In this document: piece after piece, positions 12,303 to 23,123 of the stretch
Layout: every line of letters starts with the position of its first letter
Numbering within the stretch: position 1 is the stretch's first letter
From: Thuidium tamariscinum
Taxonomy: Eukaryota; Streptophyta; Bryopsida; Hypnales; Thuidiaceae
NCBI GenBank assembly: GCA_947034885.2
Contig: OX344751.2
Location: 14,756,001 to 14,820,000, forward strand
Direction of reading: 5' to 3'
Length of the DNA stretch: 64,000 nt
The notes under the pieces: generated by a model
What the model was told of the DNA's origin: nothing
The model's database searches: none
Seen by the model: the letters and a program-made list of their open reading frames with translations, nothing else
Translations under genes and position numbers: made by a program

Positions 12303-13409
12303 AGTAGACGGCTGATATGACTTGAGGATGGTGACAACTTACAATCGCAAGCAAATCTTTGTGACTTGAAGTGTTGTACCATAGTACTTGAGTGCGCAAA
12401 GTCATGAACGCCTCCACGTGTCGGGATAGTGTACTTCAAAATTAGAGTGTCTGGAACAAATTAGTATGGCCTACTGCATACTCGGAAATATCCATGCAAG
12501 AATGGAACCGTCGATTGAACTCGGTGATCTAGTGATAAATGTATCAAATGCCTTCACTTCTAACTTTTACTTTGTTGAATGCTTGATATATGCAAAAACA
12601 CTTTCCTCGTAGATGGATAGGCACTCCACAGATTATTGTGCTTTCAAGAAATTTTAATGCTACATTGAATGCATTGGACGTAGTTGTTCAAATATACATA
12701 TACCGTCAGGAACAAATATTAGACTGTAGTAGTATGTTTCTTGAATGTCATGTACAAGTGGATAGGGATGTGAAGTCATTAGTTCAGTGTTTTAAATGTT
12801 TCTTCTAGGTCTTGATGTGTAAGTTCAGTCGTTGTCAATGGATGTTTGTCCTCGTATTTGAGAACAGAAATTCTGATTGTCACATATTAGAAGGAACAAT
12901 GATTCTAAACCAGAGACAATAGTAAATGTAGTATTAAGGACTTCATGGTTTCATTAATTTAAAACGTCTGCATGTCAAACGCGTTTAATGACATGACAGT
13001 TTACGTTGTTCATGAATCCGGCATTTGTGAACAACGCGTTAAAAGTAGTTTTCATCTAATACTCACGGTCGCATATATGAAATTAATAGTGGACCACTGC
13101 AACTTCATGTAAGCGTTATTTCTGAAGTGAGCATCTGTGTTTCAGTACTTCTCTCTTAGTGTTCTATTTTTTACTCCCTACTTCAGTAGATATACTATAA
13201 ATTCTAAAGCACTGCAAGTTGAACTCGTAGTCTGTTACATCATGCTTTTATTTTCCTGTACCTTCCGTAGTGGTATGTGAGGTAAAATATTGCTACAAGC
13301 ATGTGAATCTGCAGTCTTGTTCTGTCTAGCATATACTAAGTTTATGCTTCGTTATTGTAGTTCATTTCTCCGTGCCTTCCAAGTTGTAGGAAGGACGAGT
13401 TCCTATCCC
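12303..13409. promoter_or_regulatory. Divergent intergenic / promoter region of the CACTA element
   Basis: It lies between the start of the minus-strand TNPA-like gene and the first plus-strand ORF. No conserved coding frame was found. Base skew changes from C-over-G to G-over-C on the plus strand across about 11-12.5 kb, as expected around a divergent transcription origin. No specific promoter box is claimed. Confidence 0.45.
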
Positions 13410-13859
13410 ATGGATTCGACTGAAGTGTTTGACCTCGGCAACCCAACTCCACTTATTGGGAAGTGGACGAGGATTATTAGAGCAAGTCCAAAGGATTCTG
13501 TGCACTTGCACGCTGCGACTGTCGAAAGTGCAGAATGCAAATCCGATCCGAAACAGAGCATGCAGTTACTGGAATGTGAGCCACTGCGAGGGGAATCCTC
13601 TCGGTATGAAAGTGAGAGAAGGAAATCCAGATACCGAGCAAAGGTTGAGTCTTCTCTAAAGGAGTTAAGTGATTACGTAGAGCACGTTGAAATAGCTTTG
13701 GAAGAATTACAAGATCGTGTAGAGCAGAGCGTTATATGGAAGCAGCTGAAAATGATGCTGATGGGGACGAAAGTGTTGAGAATGAGAGCATGACTACACG
13801 GAAGAGAAAGAAGTTTTCGTTGAATGATCTTATGCTACCTATGAGGTCGACAATGAAGA
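13410..13859 (+). pseudogene. Short coiled-coil ORF of the CACTA element, frame-broken
   Basis: The ATG at 13410 follows a TTGTAG acceptor-like site. The product is charged and helical (KSRYRAKVESSLKELSDYVE, HVEIALEELQDRVEQ). At about 13725 the good frame shifts: the next frame reads MEAAENDADGDESVENES and then TTRKRKKFSLNDLMLPM, a basic nuclear-localisation-like tail, before a stop near 13863. Either a one- or two-base indel or a missed intron joins the two. It may be an upstream exon of the transposase transcript or a separate small protein. No family was recognised. Confidence 0.45.
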
Positions 13860-14709
13860 ATTGACGATGTCATGAAATGTGGCCCACCATAAGAACTTGT
13901 GACGGGGTGTCATGCGACGTTTCATTTTATTAGTCGTGTGGAATTGTAGTTGTTTCAGTGTTAGAGCATCTAGCTAGAACTCGGACTTTTGAATGCGACA
14001 AGCATAGAGAGAATCACTGCTGTAAGAATTGCATGTTGTACTTTCAGAAAATGTGGGTGGAAGACACAGAGGCTTTGGTTTCTCTTCGGCGTGTCGTTTC
14101 TGAACATGTAGTACATTAGATTAGCAAAGTTGGTCAACATGAACCTGAAGTTGTATTGGCAAGTTTGAATTTTTATAAAATACGTTTTACCATATATGAC
14201 ATTATTGGCAGACGAGGAATGTCCGAGTGGAACTTTGGAAGTCCTGGACGTTCTCATTTTTTGTACTTGCTTGTATACATGATTTTATTTATGAGGAAAT
14301 GTGGATGCAGAAAAGTTGTATGGTTCCTCAAGGGAGGACTCTCTTTCCTCAGCATGAGTCATAGTAAGACGATGTATTTATAGTGTTCTGTAATATTAAA
14401 CGTTGCTTGAATTCAATAGCTGATTTTCTACTTAGACAGAGCGTGTTCACTTGAGTGAGCAGGAGATGTGTACCTGCAGTAAATTTAGTTTTAATTGGGG
14501 ATTGCATAATGCAAAAATGGTAATCACGTAGTTTCATATGAGTAGTTAGACGTGTGGTCAGTTGTAGTCAAAAGAGAAGTATAAAGTTCCTGTGCACAAT
14601 TACTTGAACAAACTGGGCTTTAATTACCAATTCAAATTGTCTGTACATGTGCACAGAAGTTAATTGGCGATACGGAATTTGGAGATTCTAAAAGAAGAAC
14701 GCGTTCACA

Positions 14710-17700
14710 ATGTCAGGAGGACGTTCTTTCCACATTCCAATGGAGGATTTAATCCTAGAAACGGAACTCAGAATTGCCAGGGAGCAGCATTGCAGCTCTT
14801 ATTGTTGTCCATGTAAGAAATGCCAAGGAGGCCACCGGTACAATGTAGAGACAATAAGGGGGCACTTGCGGATGAACAGGCGGGATCCATTTCTCATGCG
14901 GTCCATGTTAGGTGGGGACCCCGAAAATGGATATCCACCCGAAGGAATATGGGTGAATGCATCTGGCGAGACAACATCGGCAGGCAATGTTTTTGACGAC
15001 GAACGTATTCGAACGAAGTATGCAGAACACATGGATCCATATCACAACATACAACAACAATTATTTGATGCTTTTGATGAAGAGGATGATATACGGAACT
15101 CGACATTGCATGTTGAAGAAGAGGAGTTTGATAATGATATGCACTCGGATCCATTGGATAGCATGAACGATTTGTATGAGCAAGCATCTCGACCCCTATA
15201 TAGAGGTATCAATATCAGTGTTATCTCGGCAACCATTGTTTTGATTAACATGGCGGTCATACATGGTGTGAGTAATTCCTACGTAGATGAACTATTTAAG
15301 TACTTGTCAACAGTGTTGTTGCCAGCTAGTAACATGCTGCCAGGAAGTCATTACAAGGCAAAAAAATTCATACGGAAGTTAGGTTTGAATTACGATATCA
15401 TACACACATGTCCAGAGGGATGTGTACTTTACCGTGGGGCCGAAGAGGATTTGAAAGAGTGTCCGAAACTAGGTTGTGGTAAGTCAAGATTTATACCAGG
15501 TTCAAACAAAATACCGGCGAGAGTAATCCGGCACTTTCCTCTCATCCCTAGGCTAATGCGAATGTATCGTTCTCCTGGAATAGCTGAGCTCTTGAGATAT
15601 CATACGGATAATCCAAACATTGAAGATGGCGTAATGAAGTCAGTTGCCGACAACCCAGCATGGAAACACATAGATACAAACATTGATCCATCATTTGGAG
15701 AAGAAGTCCGGAACTTGCGTTTTGGAATGTCTCTTAACTGTGTGAATCCATTTGCACACAATAGTACAAGTCACTCTACATGGCTAGTGTTGTTCCTGAT
15801 TTACAATTTGCCGCCCTATTTAGTGACCAAAAAATTCTTCATCCAATTGAGTATTATAATTTCCGGGAAATTGTCACCAACGAACGAGAACATAGATGTC
15901 TTCATCAAGCCAATAATCGAGGAATTACAGAAATTATGGGTTGGAGTAAGAGCTCAAGATTTTTCAAAGCCCCCTGGTGCCAGATGGTTCACATTAAGGG
16001 GGATATTGATGTGGACAATATCTGATTACCCAGGATATGGACTTATATCGGGCTTGTGCACTCATGGATTTAAAGCATGCACTGTTTGTGGCCCTTCTAC
16101 AGACGCTAGGACTGCGAAATCCGGAAACAAAATTGATTCCCAGAAGAAAGCAAAAGGGCGCAAAATAGTATACGGTGGTAGCCGGAGGTGGACGAGTAGA
16201 AACCATCCTTACCGTCGGAACTTACAGTTTGATGGGAAGGTGGAAAGCAGACCAGCTCCGAGTAGAATGACTGGAGATCAAACTAGGAACTGTGGCGAAG
16301 AACGTGCTTCATACATAGCGAGTGGGGGCAGGAAGGGCACTGAAAATGACCCAATTCATCAGCATGGAGTCAAGCGTAACAGTGCTCTGAATGAACTTCC
16401 TTACTGGACCGTAAGTGCAATGTTCAAGAACTCTTAGTATGTGTGGACGTTTATATTAAATGCAAAATATGAAATTCAGCAAGTTTGTGCAAAATGACAT
16501 TGGTTTAATTGACGCTGTGGGAAGCTTAAACCGTAATGTCTCTACCTGAAAGCATTGCTGCTATGCAAGAGGTGCAATGTATGGGCAATTCAGTGAAAGA
16601 GTATTTGTTTGACACGTTAGTCTCGAAGGTCATGTTTAGGTGTTCTGTTCCTTCAGTTGTGGACTTCTCTTGTTTGTATGCATTAAGAGGAGGTATGTAG
16701 AGGGTCCGTAGTATGTTGTTGACGGAAACGATGTCTTCATACTGAGGAGGACTTCTTTGAAGCCCGTGAAGGACAGATAGTTCGGTTGGAAAAAGGTATT
16801 CAAAGACTGTAAGGAAATGGTGGATGCACGTAAAATTCGAAGGAAGATTATGTTTTTGTGTTCGTGAAAGTCAGTTCAGTCCTATGTTTAGAGTAGAAGA
16901 TGAACATCATTTTAGAATGCATTGGTACTTACTATCTATGTTAATATTTCATGTTCATGTCATCGCTGTTGTAGCGAAATTTTATTACAAAGCCTGAGAC
17001 CATGTAGCAGAGTGAGGTTGTTTTCTTCAGTGTCAAGGGGAAGAAGTTGCATGCGAAGACAATTTTGCATGGGAAGCTGTAAAAGTTGATTTTCCCAATA
17101 ATTGACTATTGTGTTGTTTGTTCATGTAGGGACTTCTCATTTGACATTTGCTAGATCCCATGCATTGCGAAAAGAACTTGTGTGAGAATATGACGAAGAC
17201 ATTTTTGGGAGCAAAGGATTCAATAGGGAGCCGTCAGGACATGGAGGCTCTTAGAATTTGTCCGGAGTTATGGCTACGAGAATCTCAGAGCAACAGGGAT
17301 GACTTTCAAATGCCGAATGCCCCTTTCATTCTGAATTCAAGTGAGAGGACTACAGTCATGCAAATAATAAAGGGTTTGCGAACGCCCACGCATTACGTGG
17401 GGGCCATCCACAAGTGTTTGGAGGAGGGAAAGCTTCGGTACTTGAAGTCGCATGACTTCCATGTTTTAATGCAACAAATATGACACCGTGATTTTACATT
17501 GTCTTGAAAAGGAAAAAGAAATGTTGTTGAGGTTAAATTCATAGACAGTAGAGGCCTGCAAAGTAACGATTGTGTTGCAGAAAGCGTAGTTCAGTTTGTC
17601 GCAGTTGACATGTTCTGTGTTATGAATAGGAAGGAAGTGGTGTGATGATCTGCTAATTACAGTGAGGCCGCTGTGAGAAATGACAGGCACAGATGTTTTC

Positions 17701-19379
17701 TCTTGTTTCAAACCGGAATTAATTTAATTCATTGGACGATCTTGCACAGGTACTTCCCTTGGCATTGCGGAACGTTCTAACCGAAGGACTTCGTCAAGCT
17801 GTGATGAAAGTAAGTCGGGTTTTTCGGAGGCTCTGTGCTCGCGAAATTACACTAGCAAATAGAGATGCAGATTTGTTGGATGCAGGGGATGCATTGTGCA
17901 TGCTAGAGAAAGAATTCCCGCCCACTTTCATGGATATCATGTCTCACTTAATGATTCATCTAGTAGAGGAGCTGTACATATGTGGACCAGTTCATTGCAG
18001 GTGGATGTATCCAATAGAGAGGTACATGAAAACTTTGGAAGAGTATGTTCGAACCTATGCCAGACCAGAGGCAAGTATGGCGGAGGGCTACGCAATGTCT
18101 GAAACATTAGGATATTGCACGGAGTACTTACAGCGTTTCCAAGGAACAAGACGGCGTGTGTGGGATGACAAAGAGGAACAACATATGAATGATGAAGTTG
18201 TACAAGGCAATGGTTGGCCACGACGTATGTCATAGCAGTTTCTGGAATGGGCTCATGACTTCGTGCTGTCAAATTCGTTGGACTTGGAGAGTTGGAGGAA
18301 GTGAGTGTTTTCCCTGAGGAAACTTATTTTTGAAGCACTGGCATGCTGTTAGTTGTTAGTGAGAGTAGACAATCAAAAAATGTTTGTATAATGTGGGAAT
18401 CATGTTTAGAAAAAGGGAGAGAGTGATGCTGTTCCTGAGAAGTCGATGTGAAGCAGCGGAGGGGAGATAAGAAGTAGACAGTAATGATGGTGGGGAACCA
18501 AATTAAAATATGAAAGTCCAGTTGATGGAAGTTATGATAAGAAGGCAAGGAATGAGTAAATAGCATTGAACATTTTATGATGTACTAAAGCAACGAGCAT
18601 GTTGTGCAATGTCAAGTAGTGAATACAGTGACGCCTGTGAAGGAAGGCTAAGAATGCGGCAAAACTTCAAGCGGGATTTCATTCGTCGTTTTGGCCGTTC
18701 AGCTGCAATTCCATATCCGGAGGATTGTAGAAATTTGCCTAATTTTTCGGAATGGTTATGAGAAGAAGTGGATAAGGCTACTAGCGGGCCGGAGAAGCCG
18801 TCTGTCGATGTGATAGAGGCATTGAAACTTCCCAATGCGGTGGCTACAGCATATCGAGCCATGTATGCTCATGGAATGCACTTGCGTGTACAAAGCGCTG
18901 AAGAGGAGAAAGTAACTTGTGACAGTGGAGTAGCAGCATCAGTACTGTGTCTTAATAGGGGAAGAGTGCCGAATGAGGAGTGGCAGTGGCAAAGTTCAGA
19001 GTACGTTGGATGGATTCAAGAAATTCTAGAGCTAGACTATCGTAGTCACTGTTGTGTCATATTGGTTTGTTCATGGGTACCTGCTAAATTGGGAGCGACG
19101 AATGCAAATGTAATTCATGACAAGTACGGTTTTACTTTAGCAAATTTCTCGAACAGTCTCCCTTTGGGACCGGAAAGTTTTGCATTTCCAACTCAGTGTC
19201 AACAAGTCTTTTTCTTAGATGACATCGAAGGGAGGAGAAGCAGTGCAGGGGACTGGAAGGTTATCTGTGGAACTAAAGTGAGAGGCCATCGCGGGGATAG
19301 TGTAGTAACGAGGGCAGGTATTGAAATGCTGGCAGCTGGTAGGGATTCAGACTTCGAGGGTCTTCGTGTTGTATACTGA
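14710..19379 (+). pseudogene. TNP2-type CACTA transposase, inactivated (Transposase_21 + DUF4218 + DUF4216)
   Basis: Exon 14710-16410 encodes the N-terminal CPCKKC zinc-binding segment, a nucleic-acid-binding CPEGCVLYRGAEEDLKECPK zinc motif, and the TNP2 core (LIYNLPPYLVTKKFFIQLSI; NIDVFIKPIIEELQKLW; ISDYPGYGLISG; KACTVCGP), ending NELPYWT at a GTAAGT donor. Exon 17130-17477 continues with LDPMHCEKNLCEN. Exon 17750-18300 is DUF4218 (LMIHLVEELYICGPVHCRWM; YPIERYMKTLEEYVR). The last exon, from about 18.59 kb to 19379, is DUF4216 (YVGWIQEILELDYRSHCCVI; FPTQCQQVFFLDD; GDWKV). Lesions: TGA at 17142-17144 where the family has Arg, donor ATATGA instead of GTATGA at 17478, TAG at 18233-18235 and TGA at 18759-18761. 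All are C:G to T:A transitions. The acceptor of the last exon could not be fixed in phase. It would cut and paste the element if restored by selection elsewhere. Confidence 0.9.
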
Positions 19380-20511
19380 TCGTAGCCCGTTTTGTTATTT
19401 TCGATATGTATAGTACCCAAATTCCTCAACTGTATTGAAATGACAATGAAAATTGGTTGAACAAAAGCTATGTGTCCAATATTATGAGGACTTGATCACA
19501 GTTATGGCGTTGGGAATGTACTTGTCGGGAGGGTGTCTACGGAATGCTGTAAGAGAGTGCTTGTATGTGCATCGTTGATTGTTTAATTCCCGGAAATTGG
19601 TAGGTGGACAATGTAACGCTCTCTTGCAGAGTCGTGTATGTGTCCATTTGAAGCAGGAATAAGATATAACAGACTAACAATTTAAGCAGTGTAAGTTAAT
19701 TTTTTAGCATTGAGCTTCAAGATTGAGGAGTTTCATGTCCTGCTTGTGGCCGACTGCGCTTCGAAATACAGTAAGGTCGATATACATGCTTATTCACAAT
19801 TCCTATTAAGCTATGCCATGCGTAATTTACGAAACCCTAAAAGCATAGAAATAGTAACAAAGAACTGTTTTTTGATAGAATACGTAGTTTGAACTTGTGA
19901 CAAGAATCGAATGGTTGGATTCAAGATTAAAAAAGGCAAACAGTTCTACATGTATAGTGAGGATTACTAAAATTCCTGAAAACCCGCTTTCTGCCGTCCT
20001 GTCGTATAGAGTATACTGCGGTATCCCTGTAAAGATGTGAAGGAGTCTTGACGGAACACAATTGTATTCAGTTTGTGGTACCTGATATCCAATAATACTG
20101 AAGAGGTATTAAAGCATTCAACGATGCTTACCTGAACGCCAGTAGTAGTCCTAGAATTATGTGGTCGTCGTTGAATGATTTTCCGTTCAGTAGGTTCAGT
20201 AGTGAGGCAAATGAGAATGCAACACACTGAACCCCTATAGTATGAACAGGGCTAAATGATGCTTGTCCACGTAAGGTTTCAGATGTCGACTGCTCTTCCA
20301 CGTGGCCTTATACATGATTATTGTGTTCCTGAAAACGTACTTTGTTTGATTAAACAAAATCGTTCAACGTTCAATAGCGGTAACATGACCTCAACACAAA
20401 CAGGAACAAATCATGTTACGATTAACAGAGTTTCTAATAGTCAAAAGAATGCTTCACCCGAATTGTCCCATTAACACAAAATCAACAGGAAAAGACGTTG
20501 ATTACAACATT
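19380..20511. other. CACTA right subterminal region
   Basis: There is no convincing exon after the transposase stop. ACGT-core words occur (CACGTGG, CACGTAAGG, AACGTAC, CAACGTTC, GACGTTG), matching the words in the left subterminal region, close to the right terminal repeat. The short ORFs at 19.7, 20.0 and 20.3 kb have no recognisable content. Confidence 0.5.
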
Positions 20512-20525
20512 GTTTTCTTCTAGTG
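20512..20525 (-). repeat. CACTA right terminal inverted repeat
   Basis: GTTTTCTTCTAGTG is the exact reverse complement of the left end and is followed by the AGG target duplication at 20526-20528. Confidence 0.95.
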
Positions 20526-20579
20526 AGGCTTCTGTTGTCTTCGATTTCATGACTTCCATCCATTTGTCATGACTGTATT

Positions 20580-20901
20580 GTTAAATGGCCAATTTCGTTA
20601 AAATGGCGGTATTCCAAATGCCATTTTTCAAATTGCGTGGTTTGAACTGAAAACAAGTATCTAGAATAGGTATAGATTTTTAGACATCTAGGATATATAT
20701 AGATTTCCAAAATCTATTATAAATTTAGATTTCAGAACGTGTGGTCTGAAACATCTTAGACAAGTGCAGATTTCAGAAATCTACAACTCATGTAGATGTC
20801 AAAAATCTATGACAGGTGTAGATTTCAGACCACATAGTCTAAACTATAAAAAGTGTCAAACTCATGGAACACCACCATTTTAACGAAATTCGCCATTTAA
20901 C
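20580..20901. mobile_element. 322-bp MITE with 36-bp terminal inverted repeats
   Basis: The left end GTTAAATGGCCAATTTCGTT followed by AAAATGGCGGTATTCC pairs with the reverse complement of the right end, GTTAAATGGCGAATTTCGTT followed by AAAATGGTGGTGTTCC: 33 of 36 positions agree. The interior is built of repeated TAGATTTC and GAAATCTA words and an inner palindrome (GTGGTCTGAAA / TTTCAGACCAC), so the whole element can fold. TTAA sits at both outer edges of the repeat, but a target duplication cannot be separated from the repeat itself. It lies 54 bp from the CACTA right end. Confidence 0.85.
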
Positions 20902-22041
20902 TTTTGATTTCGCTTAGACCCTCGACCTTCATGGCGTTGCAATGGAGAACTAACTGTGACTTGGAACAACAGTAAGCTACACGTACATTCCAGTCTAACT
21001 CCAACTGATGAGCAAAACTGGGCAATTGTTCAAATACTGACTCAACCGATACTAAAACCGGGTTTCCGTTAGTAACGTTATAAACCAGCCTAACCCATTC
21101 CCCTCAAGTGTAACGCAGGCACTAATTTTCTGATTCGATCGGTTGATCTCGACGAAGATGGAATGACGGAAAAGGCATTGACAATGGGACTGTTCAGAAG
21201 CGAAACTGAAACTGAAATCATTGATAATGAAAAAACGAGCTTCAGAACGAGCTGCACGTTGAACTTCACATTAAAATTTATTTGAATAATTAAATAAATT
21301 TCAAAGTAAACCTGCAAATGAATTCGAAGACTCACTGAAATGTATTCCGAGATGAAATTCAAAATCAAATACTCCGGCGAATGAATATCAAAACATAAAT
21401 TAAAGCTGACAACCAAATTGATCGAGAATATATGAGTCAGACAATGAAATTTCGGAATGGATTTCGGAATGAAATCGACAATGGAATTGTAAATGAATTC
21501 CAAAATGGAATGATTGTCCAGAGTACATTGATATATTGCAACTCCGCATCTAGCAAGAGGCAAACTGAATCATAACATTTAAAATCCATCCTTTACCCTC
21601 ACTCTTGGTACTGAAATATATCTTCACTAATAAATTAGATTTTTCAAGTTCTCACAGCAGGCGTCGACGCGGTCCAAGCCATCAAAATCAACGATCTCCT
21701 TTGAGATATTGATCTACGTTGAATGCAGTCTATGTATTGAGTTTGTCCAAACAAGGTTAGTTTATAAACGGGATCCACTACACCGGCCACCGCCAGTCTA
21801 CGCATCGATCGATCCCTGCTCAAAACTGCAGATACACAGTAAAGACAAGCCCAAGCTCGTCGTGTACTCGCCTGACTCTTCAAACATCACCACTCTTCAA
21901 ACATCACCACCTGCATGATTCAAGTACGTGACGTGTTGCAGTCAACTGAGTTCGATTGCGCAACCTCCTGTAGGCCGGCTTTCATCAATCACACTAGCTC
22001 TGAATCTTGAGTGTGAAGTTCGAGTTTGTGGTGGTATCATC
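20902..22041. other. Intergenic; no supported gene
   Basis: A 157-codon minus-strand ORF at 21090-21563 is made of degenerate GGAATGAAAT-type repeats and encodes a low-complexity hydrophobic string, so it is not treated as a gene. 21.64-21.92 kb is less AT-rich with short ORFs on both strands and no recognisable content. The promoter of the STIG1-like gene should lie in the last few hundred bases. Confidence 0.5.
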
Positions 22042-23123
22042 ATGGCTATTCGCAGCCTTCGCAACTGCTTCTGCTCATGTTCGTGGGCACTGTCTTTCTC
22101 GCTGCCACCCTTAATTACAGGTACTACCGTTGTTTATATAATTAATATACTGTATGCTTGAACTAATCTAGACTGACACTCAGTTACTTTGTTTGTTTGC
22201 AAGCATTGCACCCTTGTTGCGTGCGTACTGCCTCCTCAGCGAATCATGCTCATGAGTTTGGCTCTTCTGCAAGCATATATGCATACCGAGTTAAAAGATT
22301 AATTGTTGTAGATTGCTAGGTTCGGTGCTCATGGTGAGGATGGGCATGCGATTGTCTCGATTGTCGAGCTGGTCCTGTTGGGGGAGAGTTTCGTAATGCT
22401 GAGATTTGAGTATGCGCTGGGGTACCGGCCATTCGATTCAGAAATGCACTACGTACGCGCGTTATGCTGGTGTTCATTGCTGAGTTTCAGAATTCGCTGA
22501 AACACAATTCACTCTACGGTGAATAGCGTCAGTTTCGTGTAATTGGCGTTAAACATGAATTGGACGAATTCAGTGCCGATTATTCCTTGATATTGTTCCG
22601 CATTACTGATCGATAATTAATTCATGTATTATTTACATATGAGGCATTGCAAGTAGTGGTTGCAGGTGCAACGGACTTCGTGCAGCTGCGAAAGCAAGCA
22701 AAACCTGCTCATCCGGCTCAGCAAGAACTGATCGAACAGTGCTGCTGGTCTGGAGGAAAGTGCAACAAGGTCTCCTCTCTCAGCTACCTCACTGACAGCG
22801 GCAACTGTGGCAGCTGCGGCTACTGTTGCCCGGGATCCACCACTTGCTGCGGCCCCGCAAATGCCAACTTCGCTTCATCTTCCAGAGCGACCCAAAAGCG
22901 CATGGGATTATAAGTCGGACCCCAAGAACTGTGGCAAGTGCGGCACAGTTTGTGGCAAGGACAAGCCCAAGTGTGAGCACGGGGTGTGCAAAGGGCCGGT
23001 GGGGCTACTAAGCTCCATCAAAGGCTGTAGTTTCCATTCAACATGCAGGCTTGATGGATGTTGCATCAAAATCAATAAGTTGCTGCAGTTCCTGCATGAC
23101 ACTGCATTACAATACGTACCGTA
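22042..23123 (+). pseudogene. STIG1-like cysteine-rich secreted protein, apparently frame-broken
   Basis: Exon 1 (22042-22120) and exon 2 (from 22666) join in phase, giving MAIRS... then GATDFVQLRKQAKPAHPAQQ, CCWSGGKCNK and the Cys-rich NCGSCGYCCPGSTTCCGP. At about 22870 this frame runs to a stop (22911), while the family signature SDPKNCGKCGTVCGKDKPK, CEHGVCKG continues in another frame at about 22914-22995 and a copy of FQSDPK lies in the third frame at 22880. In exon 1 a typical signal-peptide core (QLLLLMFVGTVFLAATLN) is also out of frame with the ATG. STIG1-like proteins are small apoplastic Cys-rich proteins. At least two indels would be needed for a working gene. An unusual intron or a sequencing error is the alternative. 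Confidence 0.6.

Larger units (their letters stand above)
3361..20525. mobile_element. Complete 17.2-kb CACTA (En/Spm-type) DNA transposon with AGG target duplication
   Basis: The element begins CACTAGAAGAAAAC at 3361 and ends with its exact reverse complement at 20525, and AGG lies directly outside both ends (3358-3360 and 20526-20528), the 3-bp duplication typical of CACTA transposons. Inside are two divergent gene units: a TNPA-like gene on the minus strand (7516-12302) and a TNP2-type transposase on the plus strand (14710-19379), plus a minus-strand exon cluster at 4.1-6.9 kb and a short coiled-coil ORF at 13.4 kb. The subterminal 0.8-1 kb at each side is rich in ACGT-core words. Coding-strand G and T exceed C and A on both arms, so base skew flips near 11-12 kb. 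Both main genes are broken by C:G to T:A transitions, so this copy is probably not autonomous now. Other superfamilies are excluded by the ends, the duplication and the TNP2, DUF4218 and DUF4216 domains. Confidence 0.95.

Noticed and set aside
21090..21563. 157-codon minus-strand ORF
   Set aside because: Made of degenerate GGAATGAAAT repeats; the product is a low-complexity hydrophobic string with no family resemblance.
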